64,000 bases of DNA, taken from assembly GCA_039026375.1 (NCBI GenBank), contig JBCCML010000003.1:1-64000 (forward strand), written 5' to 3'. The translations under genes and the position numbers were made by a program. The notes under the pieces were generated by a model. That model saw only the letters and a list, made by a program, of their open reading frames with translations, did not search any database and had not been told where the DNA came from. The DNA comes from Thermohalobaculum sp039026375. GTDB lineage: Bacteria; Pseudomonadota; Alphaproteobacteria; Rhodobacterales; Rhodobacteraceae. Shown piece after piece: positions 8,598-17,908 of the stretch (positions within the stretch are counted from its first letter, which is position 1; each line of letters starts with the position of its first letter).

Positions 8598-9071
8598 TCA
8601 GCAACCGCCGCGGTCGTTGGCCACCCGCGTCCAGGTCTGGCTGCTGCCCAACAACGACAGGCCCAGATAGCCGCGTACCTTCAGCTTGTCGCCGGAGATC
8701 GCCTGGATGTTCGCGGAATAGGTCGAGCCATCGCGCGGGTTGTAGATCCAGCCATCGGTCCATGCCCCGGGGCCATCGGCGTCCAGGCCGCCCACCAGAT
8801 CCAGACCACAGATCGGCCGACCCCGCTTGGCTTCGTCCAGGTTGGCAACGTCCAACTTCGGCTGTCCTTGATCGTCACGCGGGTTGGCCACCCAAACCAT
8901 ACGCCCGCAGGTTTTGGAGCCGCACGGCGCAAACTCGACAATCGCTTTGCCGTTCTCGGTCAACCAATAGCCAAACGCCGGATCTTGGTCCGTCTTGGCG
9001 ACCACGGCCAGCGGCGCTGCACACAGTGTGGCAGCGGCGGCAGCTGCGGTAAGTATGTTGCGTAACGTCAT
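8598..9071 (-). CDS. DUF2147 exported protein
   Basis: A protein of 157 residues with a Sec signal peptide (MTLRNILTAAAAAATLCAAPL, cleavage near residue 25). The mature protein begins with the DUF2147 pattern FGYWLTENGKAIVEFAPCG, continues with TCGRMVW and GWIYNPRDGSTYSA, and ends with TWTRV. DUF2147 proteins are lipocalin-like periplasmic barrels, sometimes linked to cell-envelope stress; the ligand is unknown. The ATG at 9071 gives the signal peptide directly. Confidence 0.85.
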   Translation of the reverse strand: MTLRNILTAAAAAATLCAAPLAVVAKTDQDPAFGYWLTENGKAIVEFAPCGSKTCGRMVWVANPRDDQGQPKLDVANLDEAKRGRPICGLDLVGGLDADGPGAWTDGWIYNPRDGSTYSANIQAISGDKLKVRGYLGLSLLGSSQTWTRVANDRGGC

Positions 9072-9254
9072 GTTAACCCTCGTAGATCCGGCCCATATGC
9101 GCGCGACGTAAGGGTTTGGCAACCCCCATCATGATCGCAATTCCTTGAGCGGCGGCGCCTGTTTGGTCTTGCGTGCCCGTCTGGCGCCCGACACTCTGAC
9201 CCCTACAATGCAGAAAGCGGGCCATTTCCGGCGCTCGCGCGGATATGCGGGACC

Positions 9255-11066
9255 ATGTTCCAGACCTTCGAGACCACGGCAGACAAAGCCGCCACTCCCG
9301 CCCGGCTGACGGCGGTTCGCGCTGAAATGAAACAGATGGGTGTCACCGGTTTTCTGGTGCCCCGTTCCGACGCACATCAGGGTGAGAATGTCGCGCCACG
9401 GGACGAGCGTCTGTGCTGGGTGACCGGCTTCACCGGCTCGGCCGGGATGGCGATCATCCTGGCCAACCGTGCAGCGCTGTTCGTCGATGGGCGCTATACC
9501 CTGCAGGCCGCGTCCCAGGTCGACACGGATTTGTACGAAATTGTGCCAATTCACCAGACCACCCCCGATGACTGGCTGGCCGAGGCCGCACCCCAGCTTG
9601 CCCGCATCGGCTATGACGCCTGGCTGCACGGAAAGGCCGAGATCGAGCGTCTGCGCATGGGCGTCGAGCGTGCCGGGGCCGAAATGGTGTCCCTGGCCGC
9701 CAACCCGCTGGACGCCGCCTGGACGGATCAACCGCCGCCGCCCGCGGGCGCCGTGCGCGTGCACCCCGCCATCGTCTCGGGCGAACCGGCAGACACCAAA
9801 CGCCAACGCATCGCCGCGGACTTCACCGCTTTGGGCGCGCAGTCGGCGGTGCTGACACTGCCCGATTCCATCGCCTGGCTGCTGAACATCCGGGGCTCCG
9901 ACATCTCCCGCTCGCCAGTGCCGCATGGCTTTGCCCTGCTGCACGCCGATGGCCGCGTCGATCTGGTGATGGAGCCGGACAAGCTGAGCGGTGAGGTCCG
10001 CGATCACCTGGGCAATGCCGTGGCGATCCACGCGCCGGACATGCTGTCCGACCTGGTGGAGGGGCTGGCAGGACCGGTCTTGCTGGACGATGGCAAATGC
10101 CCGCTGTGGTTCGCCGAACAGATCGAAATGGCGGGGATCGAGGTGCTTTGGGGGCAGGACCCCTGCATCCTGCCCAAGGCGCGCAAGAACCCGGCCGAGC
10201 TTGCTGGGATGCACGCAGCCCACCTACGCGACGGTCAGGCGATGGTGCGCTTTCTTCACTGGCTCGATGGCGCGCTGGCCGCAGGCGAGACGCTGACCGA
10301 GATCGACATCGTTGAGCGGCTGGAGGACTTTCGCCTTGAGACAGGCGTGCTGGAGGACTTGTCATTCGAGACGATCTGCGGCGCGGGCCCGCACGGGGCC
10401 ATCGTCCATTACAGGGTGACGCGCGAGACGAACCGCACGCTGACGCCGGGCGAGATCCTGCTGATCGATTCGGGCGCGCAGTACCCCGAGGGGACGACCG
10501 ATATCACCCGCACCTTGGCGACCGGGCCTGCCACCGATGATCAACGCCGCCAGTTCACGCTGGTCCTGAAGGGCATGATCGCGATCAGTCAGGCGCGCTG
10601 GCCAAAGGGCATCCGTGGGCGCGATCTGGACACGTTGGCGCGCATCGCGCTGTGGCGGGCGGGCATGGATTTCGACCACGGCACCGGGCACGGCGTTGGC
10701 GCCTGCCTGAACGTGCACGAGGGGCCGCAATCGCTGTCACGTCGCGGCGACGCGATCCTGGAGGCGGGGATGATCATCTCGAACGAGCCCGGCCACTATG
10801 TCGAAGGCTCGCACGGCATCCGCATCGAAAACCTTGTGATTGTGACCGCGCCCGAGGTGCCACCGGGCGGTCTGCGCCCAATGCACGGGTTCGAGACGCT
10901 AACCTGGGCGCCGATCGACCGCCGCCTGATCGATGCCAGCTTGCTGACCACAGATGAGGCTGCGTGGCTGGACGGCTATCACGCCCAGGTGGTCGAAAAG
11001 CTCTCGCCGGGGCTGGAGCCAGAGGTGGCCCATTGGCTGGCAGCGGCCTGCGCCCCGATCACCTGA
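9255..11066 (+). CDS. pepP: Xaa-Pro aminopeptidase (aminopeptidase P, M24)
   Basis: A cytosolic dimetal peptidase of 603 residues that removes the N-terminal residue ahead of proline. It has the long three-domain form: two creatinase-like N-terminal domains (about 1-300) and the pita-bread catalytic domain (about 310-540). The five metal ligands are present: two Asp in LIDSGAQY and GTTDITRT, His in GTGHGVGACLNVHEGP, Glu in SNEPGHY and Glu in GIRIENL. The C-terminal tail ends with the family's WLxxYH. It stands alone, with a short gap to the next gene. The gene name follows the family, not proven activity. Confidence 0.92.
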   Translation: MFQTFETTADKAATPARLTAVRAEMKQMGVTGFLVPRSDAHQGENVAPRDERLCWVTGFTGSAGMAIILANRAALFVDGRYTLQAASQVDTDLYEIVPIHQTTPDDWLAEAAPQLARIGYDAWLHGKAEIERLRMGVERAGAEMVSLAANPLDAAWTDQPPPPAGAVRVHPAIVSGEPADTKRQRIAADFTALGAQSAVLTLPDSIAWLLNIRGSDISRSPVPHGFALLHADGRVDLVMEPDKLSGEVRDHLGNAVAIHAPDMLSDLVEGLAGPVLLDDGKCPLWFAEQIEMAGIEVLWGQDPCILPKARKNPAELAGMHAAHLRDGQAMVRFLHWLDGALAAGETLTEIDIVERLEDFRLETGVLEDLSFETICGAGPHGAIVHYRVTRETNRTLTPGEILLIDSGAQYPEGTTDITRTLATGPATDDQRRQFTLVLKGMIAISQARWPKGIRGRDLDTLARIALWRAGMDFDHGTGHGVGACLNVHEGPQSLSRRGDAILEAGMIISNEPGHYVEGSHGIRIENLVIVTAPEVPPGGLRPMHGFETLTWAPIDRRLIDASLLTTDEAAWLDGYHAQVVEKLSPGLEPEVAHWLAAACAPIT

Positions 11067-11147
11067 TCGGCTAGCCCGCGCCGCGTCCCAGGCGCCCTAA
11101 GAGGCGTTAGCGCTCGACAGCCGGCACATTCGGCCCACCATCGGAGC

Positions 11148-11939
11148 ATGCGCGCCCTGATTGCCCTGATTGCGATGCTCGGCCTGGCCCTTCCCGGGGC
11201 TGCACGCGCTGACCACCCGTTTGTCGACGTCGAACTGGTGCTGGCGGTAGACGTATCGCGCTCGATGTCGCCGCGTGAGCTGGAGATCCAGCGCCGCGGC
11301 TATGCCGAAGCGCTGACCAGCCCGGAGGTCATCGCCGCCATCCAAGACGGTCCCAACGGGCGCATCGCGCTGACCTATGTCGAATGGGCGGGCACCTTCT
11401 CGCAGCGCACGATCGTGGGCTGGACATTGGTCGCGACGGCTGAGGATGCGGCACAGGTGGCCGGGCGCCTGACCGCCAAGTTCGATGACAGCCTGCGGCG
11501 CACGTCGATCTCGGGCCTGATCGACTACGCCGTGCCGCTGTTCGACCAGAACGACTATCAGGGGCTGCGCCGGGTCATCGATATCTCCGGCGACGGGCCG
11601 AACAATATGGGCCGCCCGGTGACGGCGGCGCGGGATGCGGCGCTGACCAAAGGTATCTCGATCAACGGTCTGCCCCTGATGACCAAGGAGGGGCTGGGCA
11701 TGCAGTGGCATCTGGATGACCTGGACCTCTATTACCGCGATTGCGTGATCGGCGGGCCTGCGGCCTTTGTGGTTCCGGTGCTGGACTGGGCGCATTTCGC
11801 CGATGCCGTGCGCCAGAAGCTGGTGTTGGAGCTGGTGGGCCGACCACCAGCGCGGATCTTTCGGGCTCAAGCGCGGCCGCCCTATGACTGCCTGATCGGC
11901 GAGAAGATCTGGGACGACATGATGAACTGGGGGAATTAG
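11148..11939 (+). CDS. DUF1194 exported von Willebrand A-like protein
   Basis: A protein of 263 residues with a Sec signal peptide (cut near ARADH, residue 22). The mature part begins ELVLAVDVSRSMSPRE, a MIDAS-like DxSxS motif of von Willebrand A domains, and continues with RRTSISGLIDYAV and IDISGDGPNN. This matches DUF1194, a family common in Rhodobacterales and Rhizobiales. It is probably periplasmic; the partner is unknown. Its stop overlaps the stop of the convergent rimI by three bases. Confidence 0.85.
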   Translation: MRALIALIAMLGLALPGAARADHPFVDVELVLAVDVSRSMSPRELEIQRRGYAEALTSPEVIAAIQDGPNGRIALTYVEWAGTFSQRTIVGWTLVATAEDAAQVAGRLTAKFDDSLRRTSISGLIDYAVPLFDQNDYQGLRRVIDISGDGPNNMGRPVTAARDAALTKGISINGLPLMTKEGLGMQWHLDDLDLYYRDCVIGGPAAFVVPVLDWAHFADAVRQKLVLELVGRPPARIFRAQARPPYDCLIGEKIWDDMMNWGN

Positions 11940-12400
11940 GTCAGCGCCAGCGCCAGAACCAGCGCATCGACGCGGTCACCGTTGGGGCGGGCATAGTATC
12001 CGGTGCGGCTGCCAACCGGGGTGAAGCCTGCGCCCTGATAGAGGCCCAGCGCCGGGGCATTGTCGTCGGCCACCTCCAGGAACAGACGCGCGGCGCCGTG
12101 TTCCCGCGCGGCCTTGATGCCATCTGCCACCAGCGCCCGGCCCCAGCCCTGGCGGCGGGCGCTGGGGATGACGCCCAGATCCAGAATTTCGGCTTCGTCC
12201 CCGACAACCCGCAGCACAACGTATGCGCACGCAAGATCCCGGTCCGACAGGACCACGGCGCCCGGCTCCTGGGCCAAGGCCTGATAGTCCGGCGCCTGCC
12301 AGCGCCCGGGACGATCCGGAAACGTCGCACGTTCCAATGCGACCAGCAGGGCCGCCTCCGCCGCATCCGGGCCCAGGCGGCGCGGCGTCAGTCCAGCCAT
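11936..12400 (-). CDS. rimI: Ribosomal protein S18 alanine N-acetyltransferase-like GNAT
   Basis: A GNAT acetyltransferase of 154 residues. The acetyl-CoA loop is ARRQGWGRALV (around residue 88), preceded by ILDLGVIPSAR and followed by FLEVADDNAPALGLYQGAGF and RTGYY, the typical RimI ending. RimI acetylates the N-terminal alanine of ribosomal protein S18. Its start at 12400 lies inside the 3' end of tsaB (13 bases shared), and tsaB-rimI coupling is a common arrangement that supports the assignment. Confidence 0.85.
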   Translation of the reverse strand: MAGLTPRRLGPDAAEAALLVALERATFPDRPGRWQAPDYQALAQEPGAVVLSDRDLACAYVVLRVVGDEAEILDLGVIPSARRQGWGRALVADGIKAAREHGAARLFLEVADDNAPALGLYQGAGFTPVGSRTGYYARPNGDRVDALVLALALT

Positions 12401-12936
12401 TTCGGTGGGGGCGTGCTGGGCAGGGCCGCATCGGCCCCCCTCAGGTAGAGCGGCGCGGGACGCGGCCCGCCCTCGGGCGCTGCCGCCGCTAGCTCTAAAA
12501 TCCGCATCGGATCGGGCAGCAAATCCTCGGCTGTGCCATCCTCGACCCAGGGCTCGCCATCGGCTGCGCCCACCTGAAACCGCTGTGCCCAACGCGTGCC
12601 CTGGCGGCCAGCCAAATGGATCACGCCGTCGAACCCCTCAGGCGACAATGCGGCAAACCGGGTGATCCCGACCGCAGTCACTCCAAGGCCCAGCGCCAGC
12701 CCGCGCGCCGCAGAAACGCCAACGCGGAGCCCAGTGAACGAGCCCGGCCCAGTGCAGACGCCGATGCGCCCGATATCCTGAAATGTCAGGCCCGCCCGGG
12801 CCATAACCTGCTCGATCATGGGGAACAGCGCCTCGGCATGGCCGCGTTGCATCGGCGCGACCTCGGCGAAAGGTGACGCCCCCGATACCGCCACGGCGCA
12901 TTGCGCGGACGATGTATCGATGGCCAGAACGATCAT
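12388..12936 (-). CDS. tsaB: tRNA t6A37 synthesis protein TsaB
   Basis: A protein of 182 residues, the ASKHA-fold partner of TsaD in making N6-threonylcarbamoyl-adenosine at position 37 of ANN-decoding tRNAs. Diagnostic pieces are the N-terminal VLAIDTSSAQCAVAV, the RGHAEALFPMIEQVM helix and the CTGPGSFTGLRVGVSAARGLA block. It is a little shorter than the E. coli protein, mainly at the C-terminus, as is common in alphaproteobacteria. It overlaps rimI by 13 bases and forms a two-gene unit with it. Confidence 0.92.
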   Translation of the reverse strand: MIVLAIDTSSAQCAVAVSGASPFAEVAPMQRGHAEALFPMIEQVMARAGLTFQDIGRIGVCTGPGSFTGLRVGVSAARGLALGLGVTAVGITRFAALSPEGFDGVIHLAGRQGTRWAQRFQVGAADGEPWVEDGTAEDLLPDPMRILELAAAAPEGGPRPAPLYLRGADAALPSTPPPKWLD

Positions 12937-13020
12937 GTCAGCGGGAAAGCGCTCGGGCGGAGAGTTGGGCAGAGGCCGGGGCCAAGCAAAACCCCGGCAC
13001 CGGAATCACATGAATCGGGA

Positions 13021-13587
13021 TCACATGCCGACCGGGCGTACCTCGACCACTTCGGGGATGTAGTGGCGCAGCAGGTTTTCGATCCCATGCTTCAGCGTCA
13101 TGGTCGACGAGGGGCAACCGGCGCAGGCGCCCTTCATGGTCAGGTAAACGATGCCGTCGTCATAGCCGTGAAAGGTGATGTCGCCACCATCCTGAGCCAC
13201 CGCCGGGCGCACGCGCGTGTCCAGCAGTTCCTTGATCTGGCCGACGACCTGTGCGTCCGGGCCGTCATGGGCGGCGTGGCCGTCATCCGTATCGGCAGCC
13301 TCACCGGCGATGACCGCATCGCCCGACTGGTAATGCTCCATGATCGCGCCCAGGATCGCGGGCTTGATGTGGCCCCAATCGACCGTGTCGTTCTTCGAGA
13401 CCGAGACGAAGTCCGGGCCCAGGAAGACGCCCACAACGCCCTCGACCCCGAAAACCCGTCCCGCCAGCGGCGAGTTGGCCGCCGCGTCCGCCGTGGGGAA
13501 ATCCGCCGAGCCTGCGGTCATAACGGTCTTGCCGGGCAGAAACTTCAGGGTCGCCGGGTTCGGCGTGGCTTCGGTCTGAATGAACAT
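13021..13587 (-). CDS. NifU-like Fe-S cluster scaffold (Nfu type)
   Basis: A protein of 188 residues with an N-terminal Nfu_N domain (MFIQTEATPNPATLKFLPG, about 1-88) and a C-terminal NifU domain (about 112-188). The C-terminal domain carries Cys155 and Cys158 in ACAGCPSS, the CxxC that binds a 4Fe-4S cluster on dimerisation. It serves as an intermediate carrier that hands clusters to client proteins. It stands alone between tsaB and the histidine kinase and needs no local isc/suf genes. Confidence 0.93.
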   Translation of the reverse strand: MFIQTEATPNPATLKFLPGKTVMTAGSADFPTADAAANSPLAGRVFGVEGVVGVFLGPDFVSVSKNDTVDWGHIKPAILGAIMEHYQSGDAVIAGEAADTDDGHAAHDGPDAQVVGQIKELLDTRVRPAVAQDGGDITFHGYDDGIVYLTMKGACAGCPSSTMTLKHGIENLLRHYIPEVVEVRPVGM

Positions 13588-13651
13588 GGGCGCTCTCCGC
13601 TCTGGTTAGGGGGAGAGATGGGCGATAAGGCCCGGAAAATCAAGAATCGTT

Positions 13652-14902
13652 CTAAGGCGCGAAAATCGCCGCTGCGGCCCCGCCGGAAGACCGACCTGCC
13701 GGGTCCTGTAACATCGCGTCCAGCATCTCCGCCCCGCCCACGGCCAGCACCTCGCCCGGCAGCGTGAAATGCACATTGGCGCCGGAGGTCTGCCCAGATT
13801 TGGTTTCGGCCACCCACATGGCGCCGCCGCGCGCTTCGATCATGCGGCGCACGCCCAGCAGGCCATAGCCTGAATCGTAGCGGAACTCGCCTTCTTGCAG
13901 AAAGCGCAGGGCAGCACCGTCAAAGCCCTGACCCCGGTCGATCACGGCAAACTCCACCAGGCCGTGAGCGTCGGCGATGTGATGAACCGAGACCTGGGCC
14001 AGATCGCCGCCGGAGTGTTTCAGGCCGTTGTCAATCAGGTTGCGCAGCGCGATCTGCAGCGCGATGTCATCGGTTTCGACCCAGACATCTTCGGTGCTCA
14101 ACTGATGGCGGCGCCAGGGGTCCAGGATGGCAAAGATATCCTCGGCCAGGGCGGCCAGGGACACGCGGCCCACCCGCTCCGGCGATTGGGTGGCGCAGGC
14201 ATATGCCAGGATGTCCGAGATCAGCGAGGACGATTTGGCACCCACTTCCTCCAGCAGATCGATCAGCTCCAGCTTGCCGTCGCCGCGGTCCACGAAGCCG
14301 TCGCGCAGCATCTGCGCGATCTGGTGAACATGGCGCATCGGCGTGCGCAGGTCGTGGGCGGCGATGGTCAAGAAATGCTCGATCTCATGGCCCAGTACTC
14401 GCAGCTCTGCCTGGGTATTGGCGTTCTGGGTCGCCACGGCGCGTTCCGCGGTGATGTCGCGCATGGTGGCAATCAGCCGGTCGACCCGGCCCGAGGGGCC
14501 CCGCACTGGGCTAAGATGGGTCGAGATCCAGACCTCGCCCTTCGGCAATAGCAGCGGATATTCGTAGGTGCGTACGCGCCCGTCAGAGGCGGCCCCCATC
14601 TGGCGCGCCGCCAGCCGCTCGCCCGCGCGGCCGGGAAACGCCTCCGCCGGGGTTTTGCCAAAGATCGTCTCCAGCCGGATCCCGAACTGCTGGGTCGTCG
14701 CTTCGTTCAACCAGCGATAGGCAAAGCGGCCGCCATCGACACGGTCCAGAACGACCACGGCCTGGGGCAGATGGTCGAACATCTGCAGCTCGGGCAGCAC
14801 CCGATGATTTGGGTCAGACGCTTCTGTCACGGCAATGACACAGCCCTTTTGGGGTGTACGGGTCGCTCCAAGTTCTGTGAGTAGCCGATCTGGGATTAAC
14901 AT
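13652..14902 (-). CDS. PAS-domain sensor histidine kinase
   Basis: A cytosolic histidine kinase of 416 residues without membrane segments. A PAS domain covers about residues 38-155 (LPQAVVVLDRV to MRDITAER), followed by a dimerisation helix with the phosphoacceptor His183 in AAHDLRTPMRH. The ATPase domain has N box LRNLIDNGLKHSG, G1 DRGQGFDG and G2 GYGLLGVRRMIEARGG. No receiver domain or response regulator gene is adjacent. The ATG at 14902 is preferred; an upstream in-frame extension to 15088 would run antisense into the divergent M24 gene and looks non-coding. Signal unknown. Confidence 0.88.
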   Translation of the reverse strand: MLIPDRLLTELGATRTPQKGCVIAVTEASDPNHRVLPELQMFDHLPQAVVVLDRVDGGRFAYRWLNEATTQQFGIRLETIFGKTPAEAFPGRAGERLAARQMGAASDGRVRTYEYPLLLPKGEVWISTHLSPVRGPSGRVDRLIATMRDITAERAVATQNANTQAELRVLGHEIEHFLTIAAHDLRTPMRHVHQIAQMLRDGFVDRGDGKLELIDLLEEVGAKSSSLISDILAYACATQSPERVGRVSLAALAEDIFAILDPWRRHQLSTEDVWVETDDIALQIALRNLIDNGLKHSGGDLAQVSVHHIADAHGLVEFAVIDRGQGFDGAALRFLQEGEFRYDSGYGLLGVRRMIEARGGAMWVAETKSGQTSGANVHFTLPGEVLAVGGAEMLDAMLQDPAGRSSGGAAAAIFAP

Positions 14903-14957
14903 TTCGTTCTGGACCTGATTGAAGGCGTGGGACGCCCAACCAGAAAAGGGGCTTTCG

Positions 14958-16160
14958 ATGTCCGTCCAATCGTCAGATATCGACCTGCCGTTCAGCCTGG
15001 CCGAATATGCCGACCGGCTGGCGAAGGTGCGGGCGCGGATGACCGCGGCGGGCCTGGATGCGCTGGTCGTCACCGATCCGTCGAACATGGCCTGGCTGAC
15101 GGGCTACGACGGGTGGAGCTTTTACGTCCATCAGGCGGTGATCGTCGGCCCAGCGGGTCAGCCGATCTTTTGGGGCCGGGCGATGGATGCCGTGGGCTGC
15201 GGGCGCACGGCCTATCTGGATGGGGACAACGTCGTGCCCTATCCGGACCACCACGTGATGTCGACAGAGCGCCACCCCATGGACCATCTGGGCCGTCTGC
15301 TGGCTGATCGGGGCTGGGCCACCGGGCGCATCGGGGTGGAAATGGAGAACTACTATTACTCCGCCAAGGCGCACGCGGTTCTGGGGGCCGCCGTGCCGGG
15401 GGAGCTGGTCGATGCCACCGCGCTGGTGAACTGGTGCCGAGCGGTCAAGTCTGCGGCTGAGCTGGGCTTCATGCAGCGCGCGGCCCGCATCGTCGAGCGC
15501 ATGCACCAAGTGGCGCGCGAGATGATCGCACCGGGCCTGCGCAAATGCGATCTGGTGGCCGAGATCACCGCCACGGGCTATCGCGGCGCCGAACATGAAG
15601 GCATCGCCTTTGGGGGCGATTACCCGGCCTTTGTGCCGCTGCTGCCAACCGGGCTGGACGCCACCGCCGCGCACCTGACCTGGAACGACGCGCCGTTCCA
15701 GACGGGCGCCGGCACATTCTTCGAGATTGCAGGCTGCTATCGGCGTTATCACGCGCCCTTATGCCGGACGGTCTATCTGGGGACGCCGCCCGCCGACATG
15801 CTGCGGGCCGAAGAGGCCCTGATGGAGGGGATCGAGGACGGCATTGCCGCGGCGCGTCCCGGTTACACCGCGGGGGATGTGGCGCGCGCCTTCTATGCGG
15901 TGCTGGCCAAACGCGGCATCGCGCGCGAGGGACGCTGCGGCTATCCGATCGGGCTCAGCTATCCGCCGGACTGGGGCGAGCGCACGTATAGCATCCGGCC
16001 CGAAGACGACACCGAATTGCAGCCTGATATGACGTTTCACTTCATGCCGGGGCTTTGGACCGATGCTTGGGGGCTGGAGATCACCGAGACGCTGCACGTC
16101 ACAAAGCATGGTGCCCGGTGCCTGGCGGATGTGCCGCGCGCATTGGTGGTGAAAGGGTAG
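14958..16160 (+). CDS. M24-family ectoine hydrolase-like protein (DoeA type)
   Basis: A creatinase-fold protein of 400 residues. It shares with DoeA, which opens the ectoine ring, the blocks VTDPSNMAWLTGYDGWSFYV, STERHPMDHL, YRRYHAPLCRTVYLG and GRCGYPIGLSYPPDWGERT. The metal-binding Asp pair of true M24 peptidases is absent: the equivalent region reads FFEIAGCYRRY. It is therefore a hydrolase of small C-N bonds rather than a peptidase. No doeB or transporter genes flank it, so the substrate is uncertain. AGGGG lies 7 bases before the ATG at 14958. It is divergent from the histidine kinase (55-base gap). Confidence 0.75.
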   Translation: MSVQSSDIDLPFSLAEYADRLAKVRARMTAAGLDALVVTDPSNMAWLTGYDGWSFYVHQAVIVGPAGQPIFWGRAMDAVGCGRTAYLDGDNVVPYPDHHVMSTERHPMDHLGRLLADRGWATGRIGVEMENYYYSAKAHAVLGAAVPGELVDATALVNWCRAVKSAAELGFMQRAARIVERMHQVAREMIAPGLRKCDLVAEITATGYRGAEHEGIAFGGDYPAFVPLLPTGLDATAAHLTWNDAPFQTGAGTFFEIAGCYRRYHAPLCRTVYLGTPPADMLRAEEALMEGIEDGIAAARPGYTAGDVARAFYAVLAKRGIAREGRCGYPIGLSYPPDWGERTYSIRPEDDTELQPDMTFHFMPGLWTDAWGLEITETLHVTKHGARCLADVPRALVVKG

Positions 16161-16254
16161 CGTGGCTCGTGCTGGCTGATCTTGCGTTTTGAGGCCTCTC
16201 GTAAGCGACCTCACGCTTCAATCGAGTTCCTGGGCGTCTTGATCTCAACACGCC

Positions 16255-16541
16255 CTTGCCCGCGCAGCGGGCGCGCCACGCCCTGTTATCGTCCGAATTG
16301 GCGCCGGGCGCCGCCCGACCCTGGGTGGGCGCTGGCACGTTGGTGACGTATTCGCGGACGCAGTTCTGCACGCTCTGATCCAAACGGCTCCGCAGGTCAA
16401 ATGCGCCCTCCCGGGGGGAGGGTCGGGCGCGCCCGCTGCGCGGGCAAGAGCACTGTTAGGAGTTCAAGTCTTTCGAACTCATGACCACTTCAGGTCGCTA
16501 GGTACCGCGACAACGCTGTAAGAAGGTCGGGCGGCGCCCGG
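16255..16541. repeat. Dispersed palindromic element, copy 1, with interlaced inverted repeats
   Basis: This fills most of the 416-base gap between 16160 and 16577. A perfect 23-bp inverted repeat (16255-16277 with 16426-16448) is interlaced with a perfect 17-bp inverted repeat (CCGGGCGCCGCCCGACC at 16304-16320 with its complement at 16525-16541), giving the order X-Y-X'-Y'. A 46-base stretch (16401-16446) is identical to one in the gap before lysC (20581-20626), and related sequence in reverse orientation lies at 31952-32110. No open frame of note, tRNA or transposase is present. It is probably a REP/BIME-like or MITE-like repeat. Confidence 0.75.
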
Positions 16542-16576
16542 AGCTCGTGCAAGGTCCGTTCCGTGGACGACTAACG

Positions 16577-16894
16577 TCAGCGCTCCTCGCGCCAGGCTTT
16601 CAGGAACATCACACCGACATGGCCGTCCCGGCGCCAGCGGGTCTCGACCTCGTAGGACAGCTTAAAATCCGGCACATACATCCGAAAGATATCCGGCATC
16701 GCATCTGGATCGGACACTTTCAGCCGCGCACCGGTCGGGGCCACGTCGACCATCCGGCAGTTCTTGCGGCCCGCCTGCGAAAACCAGACCGCGCCGACAT
16801 TCGAGGCCAGACGCTGGATGACGCGTCGTGTCTGACCCGCGTTCGGATCGGTACGGACGATCTTTGGGCCGTCGAGATTCTCACTTCGTTGCAT
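16577..16894 (-). CDS. PilZ-domain protein
   Basis: A soluble protein of 105 residues consisting of little more than one PilZ domain. The N-terminal arginines (QTRRVIQR) and the GRKNCRMVDVAPTGARL stretch resemble the RxxxR and D/NxSxxG motifs that bind cyclic di-GMP, but Ala replaces the conserved Ser. Ligand binding may therefore be weakened, or the domain may be of the non-canonical kind. The C-terminal HVGVMFLKAW fits the PilZ strand end. It stands alone after the repeat element, and the ATG at 16894 is the natural start. Confidence 0.72.
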   Translation of the reverse strand: MQRSENLDGPKIVRTDPNAGQTRRVIQRLASNVGAVWFSQAGRKNCRMVDVAPTGARLKVSDPDAMPDIFRMYVPDFKLSYEVETRWRRDGHVGVMFLKAWREER

Positions 16895-17000
16895 GTGCGT
16901 CCCCTAAATTCTCACGGGCGGCACACAACCACGGGCGTCCAAACAAATCGTAAGCGGCGAGCGGCGCCACTGAGGTCGGCGGATTACTTGCGGTAGCGGA

Positions 17001-17831
<831 letters not shown>

Positions 17832-17908
17832 GATCGGCACTCCCAGGGGTTGCGCTTCGGGCCACGAAATGGCGGAGTGCTAGCATTCTGACAAGGGGGA
17901 GCACGTTA

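Noticed and set aside
12901..13767. A 288-codon plus-strand frame opposite the NifU-like gene
   Set aside because: It overlaps a well-supported gene and ends in a low-complexity Arg/Pro tail with no domain.
16161..16576. A tRNA or small RNA gene in the repeat-rich gap
   Set aside because: No cloverleaf with a T-loop GGTTCGAAT-like box was found; the strong pairing is explained by the dispersed repeat.
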